From Bradyrhizobium sp. CB3481 (GTDB lineage Bacteria; Pseudomonadota; Alphaproteobacteria; Rhizobiales; Xanthobacteraceae): a DNA stretch of 64,000 bases. Below the pieces are notes generated by a model that was not told the DNA's origin, made no database searches, and was given only the letters and a program-made list of their open reading frames with translations. The stretch's first letter is position 1. The number at the start of each line of letters is the position of its first letter. The stretch spans positions 682,001 to 746,000 of the forward strand of contig NZ_CP121647.1 in the NCBI RefSeq assembly GCF_029714305.1. Direction: 5' to 3'. Shown here one piece after another: positions 44,679 to 53,067 of the stretch. A program made the position numbers and the translations under genes.

Positions 44679-46754
44679 ATGCGAATTGGCCGGCTCTTTG
44701 CGCTGTCGATGCTTTCGGTAACGGTCCTCGCGGTCATCCTCGGTGCCGGTGTCCTTGTCCCGCAGTACCGAACCTTCGCCGGCAAGAGCGAGGCGATCAA
44801 GACCGTCGAGGCCTATGGCGCGGTGCTGGCGGTCGGCCAGCAGGTCGCGGGCTATCGTGCGCCCTATGTTGGGCCGCTATTCCGGGAAGAGGCCGCGACG
44901 CCGGCCCAATTCGAGGTGGTGGCGAAGGCCGTGCAGGCGGCCGATGCAGCCTTCGCAAAGGCGCGGACGGTGGTCGGCGCGCTCAATGACGGCGCTGCGA
45001 TTGTCCAGGGCCTCAACCAGGCGGCAGCCAAGCTCGACGAAGTTCGCGCGGCCAGCGATCGCGCGCTGACCGTGCCGATGAGCGCGCGCGATCCGGCCGC
45101 GATCAAGGGCTTCCTGCCGGGCATTGCCGCGGTGGTCGGAATTCTCGAACCGCTTTTGAACCGATTGGAAAACCAGGTGGCGATGGCGGATGCCTCGCTG
45201 ACCGCGCTACTCAATGTTGCCCGCACCGCGCAGGATCTGCGCATCTCGGCGGGCGGCCGCGCCGCCACCATGTCGCTTGCGATCAGCACGCGCCGGCCGC
45301 TGACGGCGGCTGAAATATCCATCACCGACCGTGCCCAGGGCCGCGTCGATCTCGACCGCGAACGGATCGAGGCCGGGGTCGACCAGATCGGCAGTCCGCC
45401 GCGGCTTGCCAAGGCGATGCACGATGCCATCGAGGGCTATTTCGGCAAGGCCGCGCCATGGCTGGACAAGGAGATGGCGACAGCGCGCGCAGACGGCAAC
45501 TATGCCATCAACGCCGATCAACTGGCCAATGCGATCGTGCCGGCGGTGCAGGCGTTCTTCGCGGTGCGCGATGCGGCGCTTAACGAGGCTGCCGAGCGTG
45601 CGGGTGCGGCGCGCGATGGCGCGCTGACCATGTTGGCGCTGGCGGGGGTGGCCGTGCTAGCGCTGCTCGGTGTGCTCGGTGGCGTTACGCTGATGCTGCG
45701 GCGGCGCGTGATCACACCGCTGGCTAACCTGACCGATGTCGTGGGCGAACTTGCCGCCGGCCGGCATGACGTTACCATCCCGACCATTGGCCGCTCCGAT
45801 GAAATCGGCGCGATGGCCGGCTCGCTGCAGGTGTTCAAGGACGCCCTGATCGCCAAGAAGGCCGCTGACGAGGCCGCTGCGGTCGAAGCGGATGCCAAGA
45901 TCCAGCGCGGCCAGCGTGTCGACCGGATCACCAGTGATTTCGAGGCGATGATCGGCGAGATCGTCGAGGTCGTGTCGCAGGCCTCGACCGAGCTGGAAGC
46001 CTCCGCCGGCACGCTGACGGCGACCGCCGAGCGCGCGGAGGAGCTGACCGGCGTGGTCGCATCGGCGTCGGAGGAAGCCTCCACCAATGTGCAATCGGTC
46101 GCCTCAGCCACCGAACAGATGGCGTCCTCGGTCAACGAGATCAGCCGCCAGGTTCAGGGCTCCGCTAGAATCGCCGGCGAGGCGGTGGAGCAGGCGCAGA
46201 AGACCAACGACCGCGTCGCCGAGCTCGCCAGGGCCGCCACCCGGATCGGCGACGTCGTGGAATTGATCAACACCATCGCCGGCCAGACCAACCTGTTGGC
46301 GCTGAATGCCACCATCGAGGCGGCGCGGGCCGGCGAAGCGGGCCGTGGCTTTGCCGTGGTGGCTTCTGAGGTGAAGGCGCTCGCCGAACAGACCGCGAAA
46401 GCAACCGGCGAGATCAGCCAGCAGATCGCGGGCATCCAGGCGGCGACGCAGGAATCGGTCGCGGCGATCAAGGAGATCGGCGACACGATCGGGCGGATGT
46501 CGGAGATCGCTTCGACGATCGCGGCCGCGGTCGAGGAGCAGGGCGCGGCGACGCAGGAAATTTCCCGCAACGTGCAGCAGGCCGCGAACGGCACGCAGCA
46601 GGTCTCCTCCAACATCGCCGATGTGCAGCGCGGCGCCAGCGAGACCGGGTCCGCCTCGGCCCAGGTGCTCGGCGCAGCGAAGTCACTGTCCGGCGAAAGC
46701 GAGCGGCTCAAGCGCGAAGTCGGCAAGTTCCTCAGCTCGGTGCGGGCGGCCTGA
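44679..46754 (+). CDS. Methyl-accepting chemotaxis protein
   Basis: The 691-residue receptor has a first membrane span (about residues 7-28), a long, probably all-helical periplasmic domain (about 30-310), a second span (about 316-338), a HAMP domain ([20 protein letters not shown]) and a cytoplasmic signalling domain with the hairpin tip [20 protein letters not shown] followed by [20 protein letters not shown]. The ligand is unknown. No che genes are adjacent, as is usual for orphan receptors. Confidence 0.94.
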   Translation: MRIGRLFALSMLSVTVLAVILGAGVLVPQYRTFAGKSEAIKTVEAYGAVLAVGQQVAGYRAPYVGPLFREEAATPAQFEVVAKAVQAADAAFAKARTVVGALNDGAAIVQGLNQAAAKLDEVRAASDRALTVPMSARDPAAIKGFLPGIAAVVGILEPLLNRLENQVAMADASLTALLNVARTAQDLRISAGGRAATMSLAISTRRPLTAAEISITDRAQGRVDLDRERIEAGVDQIGSPPRLAKAMHDAIEGYFGKAAPWLDKEMATARADGNYAINADQLANAIVPAVQAFFAVRDAALNEAAERAGAARDGALTMLALAGVAVLALLGVLGGVTLMLRRRVITPLANLTDVVGELAAGRHDVTIPTIGRSDEIGAMAGSLQVFKDALIAKKAADEAAAVEADAKIQRGQRVDRITSDFEAMIGEIVEVVSQASTELEASAGTLTATAERAEELTGVVASASEEASTNVQSVASATEQMASSVNEISRQVQGSARIAGEAVEQAQKTNDRVAELARAATRIGDVVELINTIAGQTNLLALNATIEAARAGEAGRGFAVVASEVKALAEQTAKATGEISQQIAGIQAATQESVAAIKEIGDTIGRMSEIASTIAAAVEEQGAATQEISRNVQQAANGTQQVSSNIADVQRGASETGSASAQVLGAAKSLSGESERLKREVGKFLSSVRAA

Positions 46755-46776
46755 GTCGCCCACCTCGGAACGACGG

Positions 46777-47097
46777 CTACGGTGCGATCGTCAGCACCGC
46801 CTTCATGTTCGGATGAAAGCGGCAGTAATATTCGATTGTGCCGGCCTTTTTCAGCACGGACGTCACCGTCTTCTTCGCCGGCATCATCACGTCGAAGTCG
46901 CCGTTGCGCGCAGTCGCGGTGTGCACGAGAACGTCCTTGTTGATCCATTCGACGGTATCGCCGAGCTTGGCGGAAACCTCTGATGGCGCGAACACCATAT
47001 CGGCCGCTGTGATCTGGATCGTCGCCGCCTGCGCCGGGATCGCCACCGCGCCGAACAGCAGTGCGGCCATGACCGGCAGATAGCATTCCCGGCGCAT
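46777..47097 (-). CDS. Periplasmic cupredoxin (amicyanin/pseudoazurin-like)
   Basis: The 106-residue protein has a signal peptide (to AIPAQA) and one type I copper site: H59 (VLVHTAT), C92, H95 and M98 (YYCRFHPNM). The Cys-x2-His-x2-Met loop is that of amicyanin-type cupredoxins. It is the last of three co-directed genes after an ECF sigma factor and a DUF4142 protein, 10 bases from the latter. Confidence 0.92.
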   Translation of the reverse strand: MRRECYLPVMAALLFGAVAIPAQAATIQITAADMVFAPSEVSAKLGDTVEWINKDVLVHTATARNGDFDVMMPAKKTVTSVLKKAGTIEYYCRFHPNMKAVLTIAP

Positions 47098-47107
47098 CGT
47101 GGTCTCC

Positions 47108-47629
47108 CTACTTCAGCTTGGCGGCGACTTGTTCGGCGTGCTGCTGGTGGCCCTGAAAAATCTTCAGGCCGGTCTGCAGCAGGCTCTTCAGCTCGGCATT
47201 GCTGGCGGATGGAATCAGCTGCGTCTCCAGCGCGCCGTTGACGGCCTTGTGGTAGGCCACCTCGTTGGCGACATAGGCCTTGTCGTATTCGGCGCCCTTC
47301 AGCTTGTCGAGCTCGGCGAGCTTCTCGGTGGCCTGCTTGGACAGCGTCTTGCTGGTGTCGTTGTCCTCCGGCGTCACCTTCAGCTTCTTGACGAGGTCGA
47401 GCGCCTGCTTGTTTACCGCCTCGTGGTCGCGCACCATGTCTTCCGCGAACGACTTGACGTCCTTATTGCTGGCTTTGGCGATCGCCTGTTTGGCTGCGTT
47501 GATGTCGATCACCCCGGCGGTATAGGCGATATGCGCGATCTGTGGATCGGTGGGCTTTGCGCCCTGCGCCAGCGCGGCGCTGCCGAGCAGGCTCAACGCG
47601 GCAATCGCCGCGCTCAATCGAATGAACAT
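47108..47629 (-). CDS. DUF4142-domain secreted protein
   Basis: The 173-residue protein has a signal peptide ending GSAALAQ and an all-helical DUF4142 domain with AGVIDINAAKQAIAKASNKD, VKSFAEDMVRDHEAVNKQAL and AYVANEVAYHKAV. The acidic/His helices resemble ferritin-like bundles. AGGAG lies nine bases before the ATG at 47629. It is followed by a cupredoxin gene, suggesting an envelope stress or metal role; its function is unknown. Confidence 0.88.
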   Translation of the reverse strand: MFIRLSAAIAALSLLGSAALAQGAKPTDPQIAHIAYTAGVIDINAAKQAIAKASNKDVKSFAEDMVRDHEAVNKQALDLVKKLKVTPEDNDTSKTLSKQATEKLAELDKLKGAEYDKAYVANEVAYHKAVNGALETQLIPSASNAELKSLLQTGLKIFQGHQQHAEQVAAKLK

Positions 47630-47748
47630 GTCTGACACTCCTGTGGCGCGGCGGGCCGCGCGTTGTTGATGCACAGGTGTTGGATGGTGGAAGTAGGCAG
47701 AGGTTCCGGGAAATCTACGTTGGTTGCAGGTTGCAGCGGCGGGGCCTG

Positions 47749-47850
47749 CATGGTTCGAGACGCGCGGCTCCGCCGCGCTCCTCACCATGAGGATTACCAG
47801 TAGCCCTCATCCTGAGGAGCTTGCGAAGCAAGCGTCTCGAAGGATGAAAG
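47749..47850. repeat. Two adjoining palindromic elements (ctcaccatgagg type)
   Basis: catggttcgagacgcgcggc then gctcctcaccatgagg forms the first, and cctcatcctgaggagc then gcgtctcgaaggatgaaag the second. They lie between the ECF sigma and DUF4142 genes. Confidence 0.65.
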
Positions 47851-47867
47851 CCCCACTCGAGCCGGCG

Positions 47868-48551
47868 CTAATACCCCAACCGTTTCAGCACCACATCCGT
47901 CAGCCGCTCACATCGCCTGCCGGCAAACGGGAACGCTTCCATCACCACCGGGCCGATCTTCTGCTCGACGATATCGCGCAGCATGGTGCGGGCGCGGTGT
48001 AATCGGCTCTTCACCGTCTCCGGCTTCAGGTCGAGAATCTCGGCGGTCTCCTCCACATTCATCCCCTCGATCACGCGGGTGATGAAGACAAGACGGAACG
48101 CCTCCGGCAGTTCATCGACGGCATGCTCGACAACGGCTTGAATTTCACGTTGGGCCATGGATCTTTCCGGATCGTCAGACGCGGCAAGAGGGAAGGGGAT
48201 GATCTCGGCTTCGAGCTTGCCCGGCGGCAGCGCGTCGAGGTCCACGGACGGCCGAGCGCGGCGCAGCCGGCCGAGCGCCTCGTTCATCGCAATCCGCGAC
48301 AGCCAGGTCGACAGGCTGGAATCGCCGCGAAAGCTTTCCAGATGCGTGAAGGCGCGGACATAGGCTTCCTGCACCACATCCTCGGCCTCGGCATCATTGC
48401 GCAGGATGCCGCGGGCGAGGCGATAGAGCCGGCGGTTGTTCGCCTGCATGATGGCGCGTACGGCGGCCTCGTCGCGGGCGAGGGCGCGGCGCACCAGCTC
48501 GGCGTCGCCGCTGTCGAGGGGCGCGATGTTGGGTATGTGGGCCTGACGCAT
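47868..48551 (-). CDS. ECF-type RNA polymerase sigma factor
   Basis: The 227-residue protein has region 2 (RLYRLARGILRNDAEAEDVV, QEAYVRAFTHLESFRG, STWLSRIAMNEALGRLRR) and region 4 (FRLVFITRVIEGMNVEETAE, ILDLKPETVKSRLHRAR). An extra 40-residue C-terminal tail (PVVMEAFPFAGRRCERLTDV) follows region 4. No anti-sigma gene is beside it. The next genes on its strand are a DUF4142 protein and a cupredoxin, the likely targets. Confidence 0.93.
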   Translation of the reverse strand: MRQAHIPNIAPLDSGDAELVRRALARDEAAVRAIMQANNRRLYRLARGILRNDAEAEDVVQEAYVRAFTHLESFRGDSSLSTWLSRIAMNEALGRLRRARPSVDLDALPPGKLEAEIIPFPLAASDDPERSMAQREIQAVVEHAVDELPEAFRLVFITRVIEGMNVEETAEILDLKPETVKSRLHRARTMLRDIVEQKIGPVVMEAFPFAGRRCERLTDVVLKRLGY

Positions 48552-48625
48552 GATGGTCACCAATAACAGGATATTGACATTGGATGCGGCAGGGGCGGAT
48601 AGGTTCCTGAAAAAATTTCGGCCGC

Positions 48626-48704
48626 GTAGGGTGGGTCAGGCGAAGCCGTAACCCACCATCTCGCCAAGAAATCGGTGGGTTACGCTTACGCTAACCCACC
48701 CTAC
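48626..48704. repeat. Palindromic repeat (gtagggtgggt type)
   Basis: gtagggtgggtcaggcgaag returns as cttacgctaacccaccctac, with inner gtaacccaccat and atcggtgggttac arms. It is related to the element at 30201 and lies directly after the SnoaL gene stop on the minus strand. Confidence 0.82.
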
Positions 48705-48711
48705 ATATCGG

Positions 48712-49074
48712 TTACCCCGCCGGCACCTGATCCAGGAACCCGGTCACGTTGCGGATGCGGCCGTCGCTCAGCACGGCGAAATCCGTGCCTTTGATCGGGC
48801 TGTCGCCGCCGTCGGGGCCGAGGCCCCAGGAGAAGCGGACGTGGTCGCCAAAACCGTTGGGCTCCCCGATCAGCTTGAAACTGAAATCCGGAAAGCGCTG
48901 CTGCACGCCCGCGATCAGCGCGTCGACGCCGTCGTGGCCGTCGCCGCTCATCAAGGGGTCGACATATCTGGCGTCCGAGGTCCAGTTCGCCGCCAGGATC
49001 TCGCGGCGGCGCTGCGGGGCGCGCTCGTTCCACAAATCGATGTAGCGGTTCGCGATGGTCGTGTGATCGGTCAT
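48712..49074 (-). CDS. SnoaL-like/NTF2-fold protein
   Basis: The 120-residue protein is a single NTF2-like domain: MTDHTTIANRYIDLWNERAP, ANWTSDARYVDPLMSGDGHD and VRFSWGLGPDGGDSPIKGTD are characteristic. The fold hosts small-molecule isomerases and ligand binders. It is downstream of a LysR gene on the same strand. No specific activity can be proposed. Confidence 0.87.
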   Translation of the reverse strand: MTDHTTIANRYIDLWNERAPQRRREILAANWTSDARYVDPLMSGDGHDGVDALIAGVQQRFPDFSFKLIGEPNGFGDHVRFSWGLGPDGGDSPIKGTDFAVLSDGRIRNVTGFLDQVPAG

Positions 49075-49191
49075 GTTGCTCTCCTTCGATGGTGCCGGAT
49101 GGATCGGCTGGATGCACTATCGAAGGTTCGCGCCGGCCGATCGATTACCTTGGAGGTCAAGATTTGACCTCGGAGGCCAAGGATTTCGATG

Positions 49192-50094
49192 TTACCTGTC
49201 TTCGGCCTCGTTGCCGCGGCCACGGGCATCCAGCGCATCGAGGAAGCATCGCACCTTGGCCGGAACGAATTGCCGGGCCGGCAGCAACGCGTGAACGTTG
49301 AGCGGTTCGCAGACATGATCGGGAAGGATCCGCCGCAGCAATCCGGCGCGAATTGCCGCATCGGTGAAGCTCGCCGTCACCCGGAGCACCCCGAGCCCGG
49401 CGAGCGCCACCTGCAACCGGATGTCGGCATTCGAACTCACCAGCCGCGCGTTCTGGACCGCAAGGTGCTCGGTGATGCCAGCCGGCGTGGTCAGCGCCCA
49501 AGGCGCATCGTTGGGGCCGGTCAGCATCGGAAGTCGCGCGAGTTCTTCCAACGTGCGCGGCTCGCCTGATTTTTCCAGCAGCTCGGGCGCGGCGTAGAGG
49601 CCGCGTTCCAGCGACGATACCTTTCGGATCACGATGCCGGTCGATGGCAAAGGCTGTTCCAGCATCGCGAACACGATGTCGTAGTTTTCGGCGACGGGGC
49701 TGACGATCTCATGCTCGACGTCGATCCGGATCGCGAGGTCAGGGTAGCGGTCCATCAGCTCGATCGCGACAGGCCCGGCATGATGCGCGCCGAACTCGTA
49801 AGGCGACTTGATGCGCAGCGTGCCCGATATGGCGCTGCTCATCGCCAATGCTTCGCCATGCGTATCGTGCAAGGCCGCGAACAGCGGCCTGACCCGTTGA
49901 TAGATGGTCTCGCCGGCATCGGTCAGGCGCAGATGACGCGTGGTGCGCTCGATCAACCGCAGGCCCAGATTGGCCTCCAGCCGCTGCACTGCAGCACTGA
50001 GGCTCGACTTGGGATAGCCGAGCACACGCGCGGCGGCGCTGAAGCCGCCATGCTGCACCACCTCGCAAAACAGCTCCCAATCGCGCCAGTCCAT
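49192..50094 (-). CDS. LysR-family transcriptional regulator
   Basis: The 300-residue protein has the LysR winged helix at the N-terminus (MDWRDWELFCEVVQHGGFSA, AARVLGYPKSSLSAAVQRLE, TTRHLRLTDAGE) and a periplasmic-binding-like effector domain. The ATG at 50094 starts the HTH; the longer upstream frame does not fit. It is divergent, across 124 bases, from a Rieske oxygenase gene and probably regulates it. Confidence 0.92.
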   Translation of the reverse strand: MDWRDWELFCEVVQHGGFSAAARVLGYPKSSLSAAVQRLEANLGLRLIERTTRHLRLTDAGETIYQRVRPLFAALHDTHGEALAMSSAISGTLRIKSPYEFGAHHAGPVAIELMDRYPDLAIRIDVEHEIVSPVAENYDIVFAMLEQPLPSTGIVIRKVSSLERGLYAAPELLEKSGEPRTLEELARLPMLTGPNDAPWALTTPAGITEHLAVQNARLVSSNADIRLQVALAGLGVLRVTASFTDAAIRAGLLRRILPDHVCEPLNVHALLPARQFVPAKVRCFLDALDARGRGNEAEDR

Positions 50095-50218
50095 CGGGGC
50101 AATCGTCCATATGGCGGGACGGTGTGTCCAGGGTTTTAAGGATATCCGCCGAACTGCCGATGCCCTAGAACATGACACAAAATAAGCGCCACGCGCAAAA
50201 CACAGAGGGAGGAACGGC

Positions 50219-51283
50219 ATGTCCGATGACGGCATCTTTCTGCGCAATTGCTGGTACGTCGCGGCCTGGAATCACGAGCTGATCGACGGCAGGAAACTGG
50301 CGCGTACGATCCTGGAAAAACCTGTCGTGATCTACCGCGGCGCGAGCGGCAGGGTGGTGGCGCTTGACGACCGCTGCTGCCATCGCGCGGCGCCGCTATC
50401 GATGGGCCGCATCGAAGGCGACGACATCCGCTGCATGTATCACGGCATGAAGTTCGAGCCGGGCGGCAAGTGCATCCAGATTCCGGGGCAGGATATCATT
50501 CCGGCAAAGCTCGGCGTGCGCAGCTATCCCGTGGTCGAGCGCTACAATCTGATCTGGATCTGGATGGGTGACGCCGAAAAGGCCGATCCCAATCTCATCG
50601 TGGACTATCCGCCGCTCGCCGATCCCAAGTGGCGCGGCCTGCCCGGCTACATGCATTACAAAGCCAACTGGCTGTTGATCGTCGACAATTTGAGCGACTT
50701 CGCCCATCTCGCCTTCGTGCATACGCATACGCTCGGTGGCTCCGAGGAATACGCCTACAAGACCAAGCCGGTGGCGATCGAGAAACTCGACGACGGTTTT
50801 CGCGTCGAGCGCTGGCACATGAGCGCCGATCCGCCGCCCTATCATTGCAAGGTGATCCCGAACCGGAACGACAAGGTCGACCGCCGCAATATCGGCCGCA
50901 TGCTGATCCCAGGCATCTTCCTGCTCGACACCATGTTCGCGCCGGCCGGCCAGGGCGCCGAAAAGGGCGTGCAGGTGCCGGGCACGCGGCAATACCGCAA
51001 CGCGCAATTCATGACGCCGGAGACGCGCAGCACGACGCATTTCTTCTGGAACTATCTGCACGATTACGATCTCGACAACCCGAACATCGCGCTGTCGCTG
51101 CGCAACAGCCTGGTAGAGGCTTTCCACGAGGATCTCGCGATCATCGAGGCACAGCAGAAGGTGTTCGATGCCGATCCGAACTATCAACTGCTCGCCATCG
51201 GTGCGGATGCAGCGCTGACCTATTTCCGCTGGCTGCTGGCGCGGCGGATCGAGGCGGAGGGGAGCACGGCACGCGCAGCGTAG
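50219..51283 (+). CDS. VanA-type Rieske oxygenase
   Basis: The 354-residue oxygenase has Rieske ligands in DDRCCHRAAPLSMGRI and IRCMYHGMKFEPGGKC, the VanA-like FLRNCWYVAAWNHE start and the iron-site region NLSDFAHLAFVHTHTLGG. It is close to vanillate O-demethylase oxygenase; the substrate may be an O-methylated aromatic. GGGAGGAA precedes the ATG by four bases. No reductase (VanB) is beside it. It is divergent from a LysR gene. Confidence 0.9.
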   Translation: MSDDGIFLRNCWYVAAWNHELIDGRKLARTILEKPVVIYRGASGRVVALDDRCCHRAAPLSMGRIEGDDIRCMYHGMKFEPGGKCIQIPGQDIIPAKLGVRSYPVVERYNLIWIWMGDAEKADPNLIVDYPPLADPKWRGLPGYMHYKANWLLIVDNLSDFAHLAFVHTHTLGGSEEYAYKTKPVAIEKLDDGFRVERWHMSADPPPYHCKVIPNRNDKVDRRNIGRMLIPGIFLLDTMFAPAGQGAEKGVQVPGTRQYRNAQFMTPETRSTTHFFWNYLHDYDLDNPNIALSLRNSLVEAFHEDLAIIEAQQKVFDADPNYQLLAIGADAALTYFRWLLARRIEAEGSTARAA

Positions 51284-51420
51284 CGGACGAACGGTGCGGC
51301 GGTGGTTGCACCGCGGCAACGATCGGGCTGTGCCCAGAGCCCGATCTGGCGTAAAAGCACGAACTCGATCTCGTCAGTTGGGGGTGCACTCGCGCCGTCC
51401 TCCTCGTCGCCGGGTGATCG

Positions 51421-52560
51421 ATGGCAGAAGAAACCAGGACGCCGAAGCCGCATGCGAACGCCGACTGGGCGCAGCAGGCATGGCTATGGCCATTCGAAGC
51501 GACACGATTGGCGCTGAACGCCTACAGCCAATGGTTCGCCGATCAGAAGCCCGCGCCTTCCTCCGCGCCGGAACGGAAGCCGTTGGCCTGGACCACGCCG
51601 AATGCGGTGGCGCTGCAGCTTCCAACGATGGGATTGCGCGAGTTTTCCAAAGCAGGTTCGGCGCAGCCGGTTCTCGTCTGCGCGCCCTACGCGTTGCATG
51701 GCGCGCTCGTTGCCGACTTCGCGCCCGGCCATAGCTTGGTCGAGGCGCTACAGAAGGGCGGCGTGAACCGCATCTATGTCACCGACTGGTGCTCGGCGAC
51801 GCCGGACATGCGCTTTCTCTCGATCGACAATTATCTTGCCGATCTCAACGTGGCGATCGACGAGATCGGCGCGCCGGTCGATCTCATCGGCCTGTGTCAG
51901 GGTGGATGGCTGTCGCTGGTCTATGCCGCGCGCTTTCCGGACAAGGTGCGGCGGCTCGTGCTGGCCGGCGCCCCGGTCGATGTCTCCACGCCCTCAGAGC
52001 TGTCGAAGATGGTAACCGCGCTGCCGCCAGCCGCTTTCGCGCAGATGGTGCAGCAAGGCGAGGGCATCGTCAGCGGCGAACATATGCTGCGGATCTGGAA
52101 CATGCCGTTCAGCCCGCAGGACGTAGAGGCCGTGCTGCAACGAAAGCTCGGCGATGGATCGGATGAGGCGCAGTTGCTGGAGCGTTTCATGTGTTGGGAC
52201 CGCGCGACGCTGGATCTGCCGGGCACCTATTATCTCGACGTCACCGAGCGAATTTTCCGGCAGAACCAGATCGCGAAGGGCCGCTTTGTCGCGCTCGGCC
52301 GCAGGAGCGATCCCGCGGAGCTGCGCGTGCCGGTCTTCGTGCTCGCAGGAGAGGACGATATCGTCGTCCCCCGCGATCAGGCGCTCGCAACAGTGCGGCT
52401 GCTCGGCACGCAGCCGTCATGGCTGGAACGCGCCTGCGAGCCGTGCGGCCACCTCAGCCTGTTCATGGGGCGAAATGTCCTGAGCCATTCCTGGCGCCGG
52501 ATCGCGCGCTGGCTTCAGGCCGATATCGGCGACGTCGCCGGCGTCAAGATCCGCGCGTGA
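51421..52560 (+). CDS. Alpha/beta hydrolase, PHA-synthase-like, with cysteine nucleophile
   Basis: The 379-residue protein has the elbow LIGLCQGGWLSL with C159 where most hydrolases have serine; a lipase-box cysteine is typical of PhaC polyhydroxyalkanoate synthases. The acid is in AGEDDIVVP and the histidine in EPCGHLSLFMGR. Known PhaC subunits are usually larger or act with PhaE/PhaR; none is nearby. It could be a short PhaC-like acyltransferase. It follows the Rieske gene after 137 bases on the same strand. Confidence 0.82.
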   Translation: MAEETRTPKPHANADWAQQAWLWPFEATRLALNAYSQWFADQKPAPSSAPERKPLAWTTPNAVALQLPTMGLREFSKAGSAQPVLVCAPYALHGALVADFAPGHSLVEALQKGGVNRIYVTDWCSATPDMRFLSIDNYLADLNVAIDEIGAPVDLIGLCQGGWLSLVYAARFPDKVRRLVLAGAPVDVSTPSELSKMVTALPPAAFAQMVQQGEGIVSGEHMLRIWNMPFSPQDVEAVLQRKLGDGSDEAQLLERFMCWDRATLDLPGTYYLDVTERIFRQNQIAKGRFVALGRRSDPAELRVPVFVLAGEDDIVVPRDQALATVRLLGTQPSWLERACEPCGHLSLFMGRNVLSHSWRRIARWLQADIGDVAGVKIRA

Positions 52561-52564
52561 GGTG

Positions 52565-52603
52565 CAAACAAAAGGCCCCGGACTGCGCTGGCAATCCGGG
52601 GCG
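52565..52603 (-). terminator. Intrinsic terminator for the RidA gene
   Basis: On the minus strand GCCCCGGA and TCCGGGGC pair around a 12-base loop and are followed by CTTTTGTTT. It lies between convergent genes, so the same hairpin may also help stop plus-strand transcripts. Confidence 0.7.
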
Positions 52604-52625
52604 GTGTTCGTTGCGGCGGATCGCG

Positions 52626-52976
52626 TTACTTCGCCGCGACCACCATGATCTCGACATTGTACTGCGGCGCTGCGAGCTTGGCCTCGACGGTGGCGCGCGC
52701 CGGCGTGTTGCCGGCCGAGACCCAGCCGTCCCACACGGCGTTCATTTCGCCGAAGGTCTTCATGTCGGTGATGTAGATCGTGGCCGACAGCAGCTTCGAC
52801 TTGTCGGTGCCGGCCTTGGCGAGGTGGCCGTCGATGATCGAGAGGATATCCTGCGTCTGTTCGGTCACGCTCTTGCCTGCCGCCGTGCCGGCGACGACGC
52901 CCGCGAGATAGACGGTGTTGCCGTGGACGACGACCTGGCTCATGCGAGGTCCGGTTTCGAAGCGCTGGATGGTCAT
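52626..52976 (-). CDS. RidA/YjgF-family protein
   Basis: The 116-residue protein is one RidA domain with RMSQVVVHGNTVYLAGVVAG, TEQTQDILSIIDGHLAKAG and the C-terminal NTPARATVEAKLAAPQYNVE that carries the conserved arginine. RidA members hydrolyse reactive enamines and imines from PLP enzymes; branch members take part in catabolism. It is 91 bases from a flavoprotein dehydrogenase gene on the same strand. Confidence 0.92.
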   Translation of the reverse strand: MTIQRFETGPRMSQVVVHGNTVYLAGVVAGTAAGKSVTEQTQDILSIIDGHLAKAGTDKSKLLSATIYITDMKTFGEMNAVWDGWVSAGNTPARATVEAKLAAPQYNVEIMVVAAK

Positions 52977-53067
52977 ATTGTTCTCCTGATAGGGGGCGGC
53001 GGTGTCTTAGCGTGCCCGTGTCCTGCGCGCCACTGCGTTATTTGCATCGATTGCACCGATGCATTGC

